A stretch of DNA of 64,000 nt from Alkalibacillus silvisoli. GTDB taxonomy: Bacteria > Bacillota > Bacilli > Bacillales > Alkalibacillaceae. The first letter of the stretch is position 1. Each line of letters begins with the position of its first letter. Positions 52,403 to 61,742 of this stretch are shown here, piece by piece. The position numbers and the translations under genes were made by a program. The stretch lies in the NCBI RefSeq assembly GCF_039521975.1, contig NZ_BAAACZ010000005.1, positions 1 to 64,000 on the forward strand, given 5' to 3'. Under the pieces are notes generated by a model, which worked only from the letters and a program-made list of their open reading frames with translations, did no database searches and was not told the DNA's origin.

Positions 52403-53575
52403 ATGATGAACTACCAAATTAAAAAAACTGTACCTCTTATACTTTCCATGATGATTTTACTCATCGGGACCTTTGCGATTGTTTCTTATTACAACAGTTG
52501 GCAAGAAACAGCTTTAGGTTCTGATAATGCCATAGTTGAATCTGTAACAGATGAAGAAAGCGAAGAGCCTAATTTACAAGAGTTAATCCATGAAGCACAA
52601 AAGAGTGTTGTTCAAATCGAAGCAACTGGTCCACATAGCAGTCAAGGCTCTGGTTTCGTTTATAACGACCGAGGCGACATCATTACCAATGCCCACGTTG
52701 TTAAAGATGCTGATTCTGTATATGTGAAAACCTCAGAAGCACAAACTTATCCAGGTGCTGTGATTGGGATTGGTAATTCACAGGACATAGCGGTAATTCG
52801 TGTTCCACAACTTGCTAATAGTTCCACTCTAGAAATTGACCCTAATTTTGAGCCAAACATTGGCGATGAAATCCTTGCAGTAGGCAGCCCGCATGGATTT
52901 CAAAACACTGTTACATTGGGTCATATTTCTGGTACAGGTCGTGATATATCAGTTGACCAATATGAATATGCAGATCTCTACCAAATTTCAGCTAATATTT
53001 CACAAGGAAATAGTGGTGGACCTTTAATTCATGAAGAGTCAGGTAAGATTATCGGTATTAACTCTGCAGCTACTAATGAAGGGACAATTGGTTTTAGTAT
53101 TCCAATCTCACAAATCTATGAGAGAGTTGCCATGTGGTCAGATACAGCCAATGATGATGATTTAAACTATGATGGAGACCCAACAACTTACTCAGAGATT
53201 GATCAACAATCGTTAAAACAAGACAGTGAGTATTTAATTAAATATTTCTATGAAACATTAAATGTACGTGATTATTTCACCGCGTATTCCTTATTAGGTA
53301 TTGATGTACAATCAAATTATTCGTATCAAGATTTCCGTGAATTAATCGTTCATTCCATTGATATTGAAGTAACTGATCAAGAATTGCAAACTACCAGCGA
53401 TCATGTAGCAACATTTGAAGTCAATTCTGATCATTCAATTCGTACAGATGAAGATACGCGCGAAACACACCATTACAAAACCATTTATGAAGTGGGATAC
53501 GAAAATGATCAATTGAGGATTTTAGACTTAGACAGAGAACTATTATCTAAAACAAGTCATTCGACTTCAAATTAA
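52403..53575 (+). CDS. membrane-anchored trypsin-like serine protease
   Basis: A 390-residue protein with one N-terminal helix (about 9-29) and a DegP/HtrA-type protease domain (about 60-245). The catalytic residues are His in ITNAHVV, Asp in NSQDIAVI and Ser in QGNSGGPL. There is no PDZ domain; instead a C-terminal domain of about 120 residues (270-385) resembles NTF2-like folds in length and pattern. It probably works outside the membrane on misfolded or regulatory proteins. The partner upstream may supply specificity. Confidence 0.85.
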   Translation: MMNYQIKKTVPLILSMMILLIGTFAIVSYYNSWQETALGSDNAIVESVTDEESEEPNLQELIHEAQKSVVQIEATGPHSSQGSGFVYNDRGDIITNAHVVKDADSVYVKTSEAQTYPGAVIGIGNSQDIAVIRVPQLANSSTLEIDPNFEPNIGDEILAVGSPHGFQNTVTLGHISGTGRDISVDQYEYADLYQISANISQGNSGGPLIHEESGKIIGINSAATNEGTIGFSIPISQIYERVAMWSDTANDDDLNYDGDPTTYSEIDQQSLKQDSEYLIKYFYETLNVRDYFTAYSLLGIDVQSNYSYQDFRELIVHSIDIEVTDQELQTTSDHVATFEVNSDHSIRTDEDTRETHHYKTIYEVGYENDQLRILDLDRELLSKTSHSTSN

Positions 53576-53656
53576 ATTGGTTTATTTAGGTGAATAACCA
53601 TTCAAATAGACATAGGTCACCATATAGATATATTACATGTCTTGGGAGGTGATTTT

Positions 53657-53773
53657 ATGTTTAAGCCAGGTTATTCACAGGCTGGATATGGTCATGGGGG
53701 GCACAACAACTTTGCCTTAATTGTTGTGCTTTTCATCTTATTGATTATCGTAGGTGCCGCTTTCTACTGCTAA
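53657..53773 (+). CDS. YjcZ-family sporulation peptide
   Basis: A 38-residue peptide with a Gly/Tyr/His-rich start (SQAGYGHGGHNNFALIVV) and one helix ending AFYC. This is the YjcZ/YtrI-like small sporulation pattern. GGGAGGTG precedes the ATG. It follows the protease gene after a short gap. Expression is expected in the mother cell or spore envelope, by analogy. Confidence 0.85.
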   Translation: MFKPGYSQAGYGHGGHNNFALIVVLFILLIIVGAAFYC

Positions 53774-53837
53774 CACCTTACATGCATACGAGAGTTTGAT
53801 GGACTGCTCACATCGAACTTTTCTCCCTCAATAATAG

Positions 53838-53874
53838 AAGGTTGACCGACTCAAGTAAGAGTTAGGTCAACCTT
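53838..53874. terminator. shared terminator
   Basis: AAGGTTGACC and GGTCAACCTT form a perfect 10-base stem between convergent genes. Confidence 0.8.
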
Positions 53875-53882
53875 TTATTTGC

Positions 53883-55847
53883 TTATACATTGACAAAGCC
53901 AAGTACTTCATTTGCTGGTAATGGCTTACTGAAATAAAAACCTTGTACTTCATCACAACGTTCATTTACCAAAAAGGTTAAATCTTTCTCATTCTCAACA
54001 CCTTCTGCAATAACTTTTAAATTTAACGCATGTGATAAATGAATGATTGTTTTTACGATCGCAATATTTTGTTTGTTTTGGTTTTGAATAAACGTTCGAT
54101 CAATCTTGATTTTGCTTAAGGGAAATTGACTTAAATATTTAAGTGAGGAGTAACCTGTTCCAAAGTCATCTAACGCTACTTGAACACCGAGCTCTCTAAA
54201 TTCTTTTAAAGTATCGATAATATAACGTTCGTTTGACATTGCGATTGACTCAGTAATCTCTAATTCAAGATACTTAGATTCTAAACCTGTCTCCTCTAGA
54301 ATCTCACTGACACGCTCTACTAGATTTCGTTGTAAAAACTGTTTTGCTGACAAGTTAACACTTACTTTTACTTTCTCAAGCCCTTCATTTTGCCAGAGTT
54401 TATTTTGCCTGCACGCTTCATAAATGACCCAATCACCTATTTCTAAGATCAGACCTGTCTTTTCAGCTAGTGGAATAAACCGATCAGGTGGTATATAGCC
54501 CATTTCCTCATGATTCCAACGACATAAAGCCTCAAATCCAGTAATTTCATTCGATTGCAGATCATACTGAGGTTGGAAGTGTAATTCAAAGTTATCTTCT
54601 TTAATCGCCTTATGTAATTCAGTTTCTAGGCGTAACCGTTCTTTAAAACCTTTCTTCAATGAGTGTTTAAATAATTGAAAGTCATTGCGACTTTCTTCTT
54701 TTATGACATGCATGGCTGAATCAGCATGTTCAATTAATTGTGACGTTGTTGTAGCCGACTCAGGATACAGACTAATACCTACACTAACTGTCGTATAAAT
54801 TTCATAACCATCAATTTTAACTGGATTGCGAAATAAATCAATAATCTTCTTCGCCAACGCTTTTACATCTTCTTCTGACTTAACATTTCGTTGTAAAACT
54901 AAAAATTCATCACTCGTCATTCTTGCAATAAATAAATCTTCATAAAGCAACTGCTTTAACCTGGAAGCACAGCTTCTCAGTAATGAATCACCAACTTGAT
55001 AACCTAACGTATCATTAATATGTTTAAAGTAATCAATATCGATAAAATGAACCGCCAAATATTCTTCATTCTGTTTCGCATTGTTCAATTCATCTTCTAC
55101 TACAATTTGAAAATAATTACGATTCGGCAAATCGGTTAATTGATCATAATAAGCCATGAACTCTATTTGCTTTTCATTTTCAACCCGTTCAGTAATATTG
55201 CGCACAATAGCAATCCTTAGTCCATAATCTTCTTCTTGGACAGGTTCTGGCAGTACTTCTGCATATATAACTGAACCATCACTTTTATAACCACGTAAAG
55301 GGTATGGTGAATCGTGTTGTCCTTCTGTCATATTAGTTGATAAAATGTTGTGATCGTCTTGGTGTACTAGATCAAAAATTGACTTCCCGACTAAATCTGC
55401 TCGTTTATAACCAAGCATGCTACAAAAAGCGTAGTCGCAGTCGATAATTTGGCCACGATCATGCATGATAATGCCTTCAAAAGGACCATTCCTTGCATGA
55501 TTCAAAGTATAGATTAAAGAATCTTTTTTTTCTTTAAGTCCACCTTCTCTTATAATGTAACAATTTAAATTTCCAATTTGTCGTCTATTCATGATGATTA
55601 ATTTCTCTGGTATCGTTTTTGTCCAAACAAGATTATCATGATCTGTTTTTTTAACAACAGCTTCAAAGTTAATGTAGTCAATAACTTTTACCCTTTTGTC
55701 TTGAAGTCTAATCTGAAGCAATTCTAAAGCCTTTTGATTACCCGCTACTACATATCCTTCTTTGTTTTCAAAAATTAGAGCATCTGATACATTCTCAAGC
55801 AACCATTCGTGTATAGGTAATTGAAGTTGATCTATCATTTTGAACAC
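53883..55847 (-). CDS. PAS-GGDEF-EAL c-di-GMP signalling protein
   Basis: A 654-residue cytoplasmic protein: two PAS-like domains (about 12-90 and 110-220), a GGDEF domain (about 230-390) and an EAL domain (about 400-650). The GGDEF site reads MTSDEF, so cyclase activity is doubtful, while the EAL side keeps GFEALCRW, EITES, LDDFGTGYSSL, KIDRTFI and VIAEGVE, the residues of an active phosphodiesterase. Start is GTG after AGGGGG. No signal peptide. Probable function is c-di-GMP breakdown in response to an internal cue. Confidence 0.9.
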   Translation of the reverse strand: MFKMIDQLQLPIHEWLLENVSDALIFENKEGYVVAGNQKALELLQIRLQDKRVKVIDYINFEAVVKKTDHDNLVWTKTIPEKLIIMNRRQIGNLNCYIIREGGLKEKKDSLIYTLNHARNGPFEGIIMHDRGQIIDCDYAFCSMLGYKRADLVGKSIFDLVHQDDHNILSTNMTEGQHDSPYPLRGYKSDGSVIYAEVLPEPVQEEDYGLRIAIVRNITERVENEKQIEFMAYYDQLTDLPNRNYFQIVVEDELNNAKQNEEYLAVHFIDIDYFKHINDTLGYQVGDSLLRSCASRLKQLLYEDLFIARMTSDEFLVLQRNVKSEEDVKALAKKIIDLFRNPVKIDGYEIYTTVSVGISLYPESATTTSQLIEHADSAMHVIKEESRNDFQLFKHSLKKGFKERLRLETELHKAIKEDNFELHFQPQYDLQSNEITGFEALCRWNHEEMGYIPPDRFIPLAEKTGLILEIGDWVIYEACRQNKLWQNEGLEKVKVSVNLSAKQFLQRNLVERVSEILEETGLESKYLELEITESIAMSNERYIIDTLKEFRELGVQVALDDFGTGYSSLKYLSQFPLSKIKIDRTFIQNQNKQNIAIVKTIIHLSHALNLKVIAEGVENEKDLTFLVNERCDEVQGFYFSKPLPANEVLGFVNV

Positions 55848-55883
55848 TGTTTTTCCCCCTAAATCAAGCTCGACTGCGTCTAA

Positions 55884-57260
55884 TTAGCCAATATTAATCT
55901 TCTCTTTCGGATAACGATAGCGGTCTTTTGTTTTACCTCTATTAAATGAGAATAAAAATGTTAAAATACCAATTCGTCCGATTAACATTAATGTAATTAA
56001 TAACCATTGACTAAAGGTTGATAATTCATCTGTAATTCCCATTGATAGTCCTGTTGTTCCGAATGCAGAACTAACTTCGAAAATAATACTTGTAAGCGAC
56101 AAATGACTATCTACCGCTGTAATTACAATCACAACCGCAAAGAACATGATCATAGCTAACAAAGTTACGACAACGGCTTTAAATAAGTCACTTTCTTCAA
56201 TTTCACGACCAAATATTCTTACACGATTCCTCCCGCTTGCAAAAGTTAAAATAAAAATAATCACTAAAGCAAACGTCGTCGTTCGTATTCCACCACCAAC
56301 ACTACTCGGAGAGGCACCAATAAACATCATAGACGATAAAAACAATTGAGTTTGTGTTGTAAATTCATTCATATCCATTGTAGATAAACCACCACTTCTC
56401 GCTGTTGTGGACTGAAACAAACTATAAAACAGTGTCTCATGCCACGTCTTATCTGCGAAGAAGTGATTAAATTCTAAGATGATAATCACTAAAAATGAAA
56501 AACCTAATAATACAAAGTAAGTTAAAGATGTTAATTTCGTAAATAGAGAAAAACGCTTTAAATTACGTTCCTCTTGAGAGATTTGTAAATACTCTTTAAC
56601 TTCGATCAATACTGGAAAACCTATTGCACCAGTGATAATTAATAACATATTGATAAACTGAACAAAGTAATCATTTTTAAACGGCTCTAATGATGATCCT
56701 GTAATATCAAATCCGCCGTTAGTCGTGGCGCTAACAGAAGCAAAAAACCCTTGATAATAAGCTTCTAAAGATGAATCAAAATAATTTAAATAGTATGTTC
56801 CTAAAATAAGGAATCCAATAAATTCGATTGTCAAAATGACGATAAACATCTCTTTAACTAACCGAACAATGCCAGAAATTGACTTTGTATTTGTATCTGT
56901 CATAATTAACCGTCGTTCTTTAAATCCGATCTTCTTGCCTAACACAATCCAAATCAATGTACCAAGTGCCATCACACCAAGTCCACCAATTTGAAGCGCT
57001 AATGCGATCATAAACACACCAAATACACTAAAAGTATCCGCTGTTTCAACTACTGTTAATCCTGTTACACTAACTGCACTTACAGCAGTAAATACGACCT
57101 CCATAAAGGTTAACTCAATACCGTTCTTATGAGAAATCGGTAAAGATAGAAGGAATGTTGCAATCGAAGCTGCTAGAAAATAATATAATGATATTAATTG
57201 TACTGGCGTCAATTTGTCTAAAACTGATTTATTCGGTGTTAGTCGATCGATCTTGCTCAT
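55884..57260 (-). CDS. ktrD: Ktr potassium channel subunit
   Basis: A 458-residue KtrB/KtrD-type channel with four M1-P-M2 repeats. Selectivity-filter segments are visible around SVTGLTV, TTNGGFD, ARSGGLS and GTTGLSM. It imports potassium, driven by sodium in relatives, and is gated by the RCK subunit KtrC (29.9 kb). The start is at 57260 (MSKIDRLTP), with AAGGAG upstream. A longer start at 57284 is possible but has no ribosome site. Confidence 0.92.
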   Translation of the reverse strand: MSKIDRLTPNKSVLDKLTPVQLISLYYFLAASIATFLLSLPISHKNGIELTFMEVVFTAVSAVSVTGLTVVETADTFSVFGVFMIALALQIGGLGVMALGTLIWIVLGKKIGFKERRLIMTDTNTKSISGIVRLVKEMFIVILTIEFIGFLILGTYYLNYFDSSLEAYYQGFFASVSATTNGGFDITGSSLEPFKNDYFVQFINMLLIITGAIGFPVLIEVKEYLQISQEERNLKRFSLFTKLTSLTYFVLLGFSFLVIIILEFNHFFADKTWHETLFYSLFQSTTARSGGLSTMDMNEFTTQTQLFLSSMMFIGASPSSVGGGIRTTTFALVIIFILTFASGRNRVRIFGREIEESDLFKAVVVTLLAMIMFFAVVIVITAVDSHLSLTSIIFEVSSAFGTTGLSMGITDELSTFSQWLLITLMLIGRIGILTFLFSFNRGKTKDRYRYPKEKINIG

Positions 57261-57351
57261 AATATAAATTTCTCCTTCGAACACGTAAATTCCTTCACTT
57301 TTTTGAAAAAAGATGTCGCAAATTGTTTAAATTATTTATAATCTAAGAAAA

Positions 57352-57383
57352 AACCCCATCTGTTATCAGGACAGAATAGGGTT
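57352..57383 (-). terminator. terminator after ywpF
   Basis: AACCCCATCTG pairs with CAGAATAGGGTT; TTTTTTCT follows on the minus strand. Confidence 0.8.
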
Positions 57384-57404
57384 GGTGCTATATGCTATAT
57401 TATT

Positions 57405-57833
57405 TTAAAACAGACTCTCTTGGTTTTTCTCTTTAAACTTCTTTAACAGAGAAGAACCTTGATAACCTGCTTCAATTAAATCTTGTAACGTCTCTTCTAC
57501 TTGTTCACGTTCACGATTAACCATATTCCCAGTTAAGATGATATTCATTTCATCTTCTATTTCATTAACGGCTTTAACATTGGCTAAAATCGTCGCTTTC
57601 GGGTTCGACTCTTTTGTAATGCGCACTTGAGTTACGATTTCTTGCTCAGCCTGAAGTTTTTGCTTAAAGAAGTCATAATACTTCTTTGGAAGGTATGCTT
57701 CCATTAACCAACGAGCACCTTCTTTCTCTTCTCGGTCAATGATTAACGCATCAAAAAAAGCAATCCCTTTACTCGCAAGGTCTTCTCCTGATTTTTCTAA
57801 AATATCAAGCGACACTAATTTAAAAGTTTTCAT
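57405..57833 (-). CDS. ywpF: YwpF-like protein
   Basis: A 142-residue soluble protein beginning MKTFKLVSLDILEKSGE, the usual YwpF opening. It ends with a basic segment (LLKKFKEKNQESLF). Function is unknown. GGAAGG precedes the ATG. It is alone here; the B. subtilis neighbours are not present. Confidence 0.8.
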   Translation of the reverse strand: MKTFKLVSLDILEKSGEDLASKGIAFFDALIIDREEKEGARWLMEAYLPKKYYDFFKQKLQAEQEIVTQVRITKESNPKATILANVKAVNEIEDEMNIILTGNMVNREREQVEETLQDLIEAGYQGSSLLKKFKEKNQESLF

Positions 57834-57891
57834 CGAACCTTCCTTTCCTGTTCTTTATTATTATATAGGAAATTGCAGGAAGACAAAAGTC

Positions 57892-58428
57892 TTATTGTGA
57901 AATCGATGGTTTAGTTTCAAGTTCTTTTAGCAGAAGCTCATCAATTTGCCTCAGGCGGATTTCAGCTTCTTCTATACTCATGTATTTATAGTGATGTTGA
58001 CCACCGGGGAGCTCTTCCATTTCATCAGCCTTATAGACGACTTCATGTAAGGGAGAACGCATATTTTCTATTGAAAAAGGCAAATATGAATCAGTATGCA
58101 ATAAGATCGCAATCGAAATTTCTTTAGCTGTTTGAGGGTCTTCACCTAAACGAACTAATAACTTATGCGCTCGTTCTGCACCTTTAATTGCATGGATATC
58201 ATGCTTCCGATACTCTTGATAATCCCACTTCCCATCCTTGTACCATTCATAATGCCCTATATCATGTAACAGCGCTGCCTTAGCAGCTAAGTTAATGTTT
58301 ACCCCACTCTGCTTAGCTAATTCAACAGCCCGCTCAGTTGTCAAGACTGCGTGGTGAACTCCAGAACGCTTTAAATACTTTTGTGTTATTTTATGCTTAA
58401 TGATTTCTGTTAAAAGTACCTGTTTCAC
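57892..58428 (-). CDS. HD-domain hydrolase
   Basis: A 178-residue protein with the HD-domain residues H in SGVHHAVLT, HD in AALLHDIGHYEWY, H in KGAERAHKLL, H in AILLHTDSY and D in YKADEMEE. It is a metal-dependent phosphohydrolase of unknown substrate. Start is GTG after GAGGGGTGGG. No nucleotide-specific motif is seen. Confidence 0.82.
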   Translation of the reverse strand: MKQVLLTEIIKHKITQKYLKRSGVHHAVLTTERAVELAKQSGVNINLAAKAALLHDIGHYEWYKDGKWDYQEYRKHDIHAIKGAERAHKLLVRLGEDPQTAKEISIAILLHTDSYLPFSIENMRSPLHEVVYKADEMEELPGGQHHYKYMSIEEAEIRLRQIDELLLKELETKPSISQ

Positions 58429-58697
58429 GACAACCCACCCCTCTTTAAGTTTTTAAAGAATAATGTATCATGATCTATACTATTAAATCAATTGTTATTA
58501 TTTACTTTCCACTTGTCAGTCATACTTAACCTTAATCTTGTACAAAGGCGTAAAAACTGAACTTCTATCTCTACAATATTGACTCTACTCTGTAAATGTT
58601 CGTCGGTTTAGCTCTAAGGAATTCTCTATATGAGTCGACCTTGAGTCATCACCTTCGCTCAAATACCCATACAATAATTAAAATTATTTATAAAAAA
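58429..58697. other. gene-free region upstream of the HD gene
   Basis: About 270 bases without a supported gene. It includes TCTACAATATT at about 58570, a 12-base partial match (with the preceding C) to the ISL3 tip that does not continue. Confidence 0.4.
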
Positions 58698-58723
58698 AGC
58701 TGCCGAAACTTTGTCGGGCAGCT
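58698..58723 (-). terminator. terminator after the MFS gene
   Basis: AGCTGCC-GA and TC-GGGCAGCT form a stem with one bulge, followed by seven T on the minus strand. Confidence 0.75.
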
Positions 58724-58729
58724 AATGAA

Positions 58730-60106
58730 TTAATTTATGAGAGAACGTTCACGATAGATCACCTTAAAGGCAATCAATGCAATTAGAACTAATCCCATAA
58801 AGGTTAGGAACAGATTACTATATACCGCACTTTCACCTGTTGCGGCTAAAAAGTTAACCGGATTTTGTGGATTAAATAAATCTAATACAACCCCTGCAAT
58901 GGCACCACTTAATGCACCAGAAACAAAATTCATTAGATTAAATACGCCCATACCAACACCTGTTTCACTCTTTTTAAGTAAATTAGCTAAAATATCAGCA
59001 CCAGATGCTTGAACTAAAGGAAAGCACATCATTGGGAATATAAGCATTAAACTAACAATTAATGGACTTAAACCGACTACTGATGAAATGATAAGAAAGC
59101 CAGTCATCAAAAGGGCTAAACTAGCTAAATAAACTTTTCTAGCACCCTTCTGGTCAACGAGACGTCCACCCTTCCTTCCAATGAGTGCAGCACTTATTGC
59201 CCCTGGAAACATAACTAATCCAATTTCCATAGTAGATAAGCTATACACTTCTCTAAGCATGATCGGAACTGTAAACATTAAGCCAAACAAGCAAGCAACG
59301 GCTAAAAAGCTCGTAAATAATGCAACAATATAGTTTCGGTCTTTAAATAAATGAGGAGGGATAAATGGATTTTTAGCTTTAAACATACGGATTATTGCTA
59401 ACAAACCAAATATAACCGTTAATCCTAACGACCAGCCAACTCCTAAAGTAATTCCAATTAAAGCTGTTGCGATAGTAAGTCCAACTAAACTCGCACCTAA
59501 ATAATCCAATCTAACATGAACTGTTTCTTCATCAGGTAAGTTTCTTAATAGAAATGGTAAAGTCACAATCATTAATGCTGAAGTTAAAAATAAAAACTGC
59601 CAAGATAAGAAACCAGCAATAACTCCACCTAAAATCGGTCCAATCCCAGATGCGAAGGCCATTACCGAGGCAATAATACCAAGGATCTTACCGCGTTCAT
59701 TAGGGAAATAACGAATAGGTGCGATAAACGCAATAGCAGGCATCATTGAACCACCAATAGCTTGAATAACCCTTGCTACTAAAACGAAGTAATAATTAGG
59801 AGCTAAAAAGCCAATCAATGAACCAATTGAAAACACGATTAAACCAAATGTAATTAACTTCTTAAAAGCAACTGTATCGGCTAACTTACCGTATATTAAT
59901 GCACCAATCGAGTACACCATAATGTATCCCGTCATGACCCAACTTACCTCTGAGGGCATTAAATCAAATGCTTCAGCTATATCTGGAATTGCAATATTAA
60001 ACATCGTACCGTTCATAACCGAAAACATTAACACAAAACAAATCGAAAACAATAACATGCGGGGATTTTTAATATCTATTTGATGATCTTGTTTTATTGT
60101 TTCCAT
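58730..60106 (-). CDS. MFS multidrug/tetracycline-type efflux pump
   Basis: A 458-residue major facilitator protein of the 14-helix DHA2 type, the same length as TetL. The start GTMFNIAIPDIAEAF, the loop YGKLADTVAFKK, RVIQAIGGSMMPA and GPILGGVIAGFLSWQFLF are standard. It exports drugs or cations by proton antiport. The start is at 60106 (METIKQD), with GAGGAG upstream. No regulator is adjacent. The closest named relatives I can suggest are TetL/Tet38-like pumps. Confidence 0.88.
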   Translation of the reverse strand: METIKQDHQIDIKNPRMLLFSICFVLMFSVMNGTMFNIAIPDIAEAFDLMPSEVSWVMTGYIMVYSIGALIYGKLADTVAFKKLITFGLIVFSIGSLIGFLAPNYYFVLVARVIQAIGGSMMPAIAFIAPIRYFPNERGKILGIIASVMAFASGIGPILGGVIAGFLSWQFLFLTSALMIVTLPFLLRNLPDEETVHVRLDYLGASLVGLTIATALIGITLGVGWSLGLTVIFGLLAIIRMFKAKNPFIPPHLFKDRNYIVALFTSFLAVACLFGLMFTVPIMLREVYSLSTMEIGLVMFPGAISAALIGRKGGRLVDQKGARKVYLASLALLMTGFLIISSVVGLSPLIVSLMLIFPMMCFPLVQASGADILANLLKKSETGVGMGVFNLMNFVSGALSGAIAGVVLDLFNPQNPVNFLAATGESAVYSNLFLTFMGLVLIALIAFKVIYRERSLIN

Positions 60107-60186
60107 ATAACAATCTCCTCTCACATTCACCTCATCTATATTATCGGTTCCCTATTAAACTTGCAATCGATCAGACTCTTTTCAAC

Positions 60187-60213
60187 AAAATTCTCTAAAT
60201 AATATTCCGATAT
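60187..60213 (+). promoter_or_regulatory. sigma-D-like promoter of the chemoreceptor operon
   Basis: AAAA-N15-TCCGATAT; the sigma-D consensus is TAAA-N15-GCCGATAT. Ten of twelve fixed positions agree, and the spacing is exact. It lies about 48 bases before the ATG. Confidence 0.65.
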
Positions 60214-60260
60214 GGTAGAATGGTATTAAATTTATTGTAAGAAAATTTGGAGGTGTTTGA

Positions 60261-61742
60261 ATGTTTGAGGGCGATTTTCGAACAATTGAGGAACAATCAT
60301 TACACAAAAAGAACATTTTACTATTTTGTCTACTTCTAACTATAACAATCGTCAGTACGATTGCCAATATTTTATCCGGGTTAGAGATGAGTGTGGTTCT
60401 TACAGTCATTTTTGGTGGTCTTTCGATCTTAACAGCCGCTGGAATCTTGATTTTTATGAACAAAGCAACAGTGTTTATTCCTTACATATACGTAATCGGG
60501 TTATCCGGATTCCTCGGTTTTATCATATTAGAAGCAAGTATTTCGACGCACAATTTTGGTTTAATTTTCTTTATTTTAGTTACTTCAGCTATTTACATGT
60601 CACGTACTTTATTATTGGTTGGCTTTATTTCCAGTATGATCATTTACCATAGCTTTATCTTCTTACATGGGGATATTCTAGATTTAAGATATGAAACAGC
60701 CTTATCGTTTATTTTGTTTACAGCCATTATTCTCTTTGGCTTACAAAAAATCACGAAGCAAACGGACAATCAATTAGAACAATTGCGCAAAGAAAACGAA
60801 GAGCGCTTTAACAATGAGGTAAAGCAAAAGCAGCAAATTGAAAAACAAGCCGATATTATTAAAAATAGCATGGAAGAAATTGAATCACAATCGAATACGA
60901 ATAACCAAGCGCTTGATGAGGTTAACCGCGCCATTCAAGAAATTGCTACAAGCACTGAAACACAATCAAATGATTTATCATCAATCAATAATTTAATTGA
61001 CCAAACCGCATCAAACATGGACCAGATGATGCAGGATTTAATACAAATTCAAAATGATACCGACCAAACTTCTTTACAAGCCCAAACTTCTCGACATGAA
61101 GCTGATCAATTAATAGATGAAATCCAGTCATTCGAAGCAAGTATGGATCAAATGCGACAAACCTTTAATCATTTAACGGAAAAGGTTGAATCATCAGCGA
61201 GTTTCATTCAATCGATCAAAGAGATAAATGAACAAACAGGTCTACTTGCTTTAAACGCATCCATTGAAGCTGCACGTGCGGGTGAACATGGTAAAGGATT
61301 TGCAGTCGTAGCTGATGAAATTAGAAAACTAGCTAATCATACGGACCAAACGGCATCAAATATATCAGATAACTTAACAGTAATGAAACAAACAAATGAA
61401 AAGACAGACGAACAAATGGAAAAACTACTTAAACTGTTAGAACAAAACATAAACTCTGTTCATAACAATGGTAAGAGTTTTGATCAATTTGAAGCCCATA
61501 CACATAACCTTACTGCCAAGCTAGATCAGTTTAGTAAAGTTGCCGAGCAAGTCAGTACTAATGCGACTAGAGTTAATGATACAATGGAACAAATCTCCTC
61601 AAGCGTTGAACAAACGACTGCCTCGGTTGAGGAAATAACCGCCACGGTACAGGAACAAACGAATCAAAACAGTCACCTTCATGAAGAGATTGAAAAAACA
61701 ACAATCGCCTTACAACAATTAACAAAGGAGTCATCAACATGA
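60261..61742 (+). CDS. methyl-accepting chemotaxis protein, six-helix type
   Basis: A 493-residue receptor. Six hydrophobic helices (about 18-175) with almost no extracellular domain, then a long coiled-coil signalling domain. The tip reads NEQTGLLALNASIEAARAGEHGKGFAVVADEIRKLA; most receptors have EQTNLL, so the usual Asn is Gly. There is no HAMP domain. It may sense membrane or electron-transport state. GGAGGTG precedes the ATG. The stop overlaps the next gene by four bases (ATGA), and a sigma-D-like promoter lies upstream. Confidence 0.92.
   Translation: MFEGDFRTIEEQSLHKKNILLFCLLLTITIVSTIANILSGLEMSVVLTVIFGGLSILTAAGILIFMNKATVFIPYIYVIGLSGFLGFIILEASISTHNFGLIFFILVTSAIYMSRTLLLVGFISSMIIYHSFIFLHGDILDLRYETALSFILFTAIILFGLQKITKQTDNQLEQLRKENEERFNNEVKQKQQIEKQADIIKNSMEEIESQSNTNNQALDEVNRAIQEIATSTETQSNDLSSINNLIDQTASNMDQMMQDLIQIQNDTDQTSLQAQTSRHEADQLIDEIQSFEASMDQMRQTFNHLTEKVESSASFIQSIKEINEQTGLLALNASIEAARAGEHGKGFAVVADEIRKLANHTDQTASNISDNLTVMKQTNEKTDEQMEKLLKLLEQNINSVHNNGKSFDQFEAHTHNLTAKLDQFSKVAEQVSTNATRVNDTMEQISSSVEQTTASVEEITATVQEQTNQNSHLHEEIEKTTIALQQLTKESST

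Noticed and set aside
58565..58582. Twelve-base match to the ISL3 tip (CTCTACAATATT)
   Set aside because: The match stops there and the TTGGGGT core is missing; it may be chance in AT-rich DNA.
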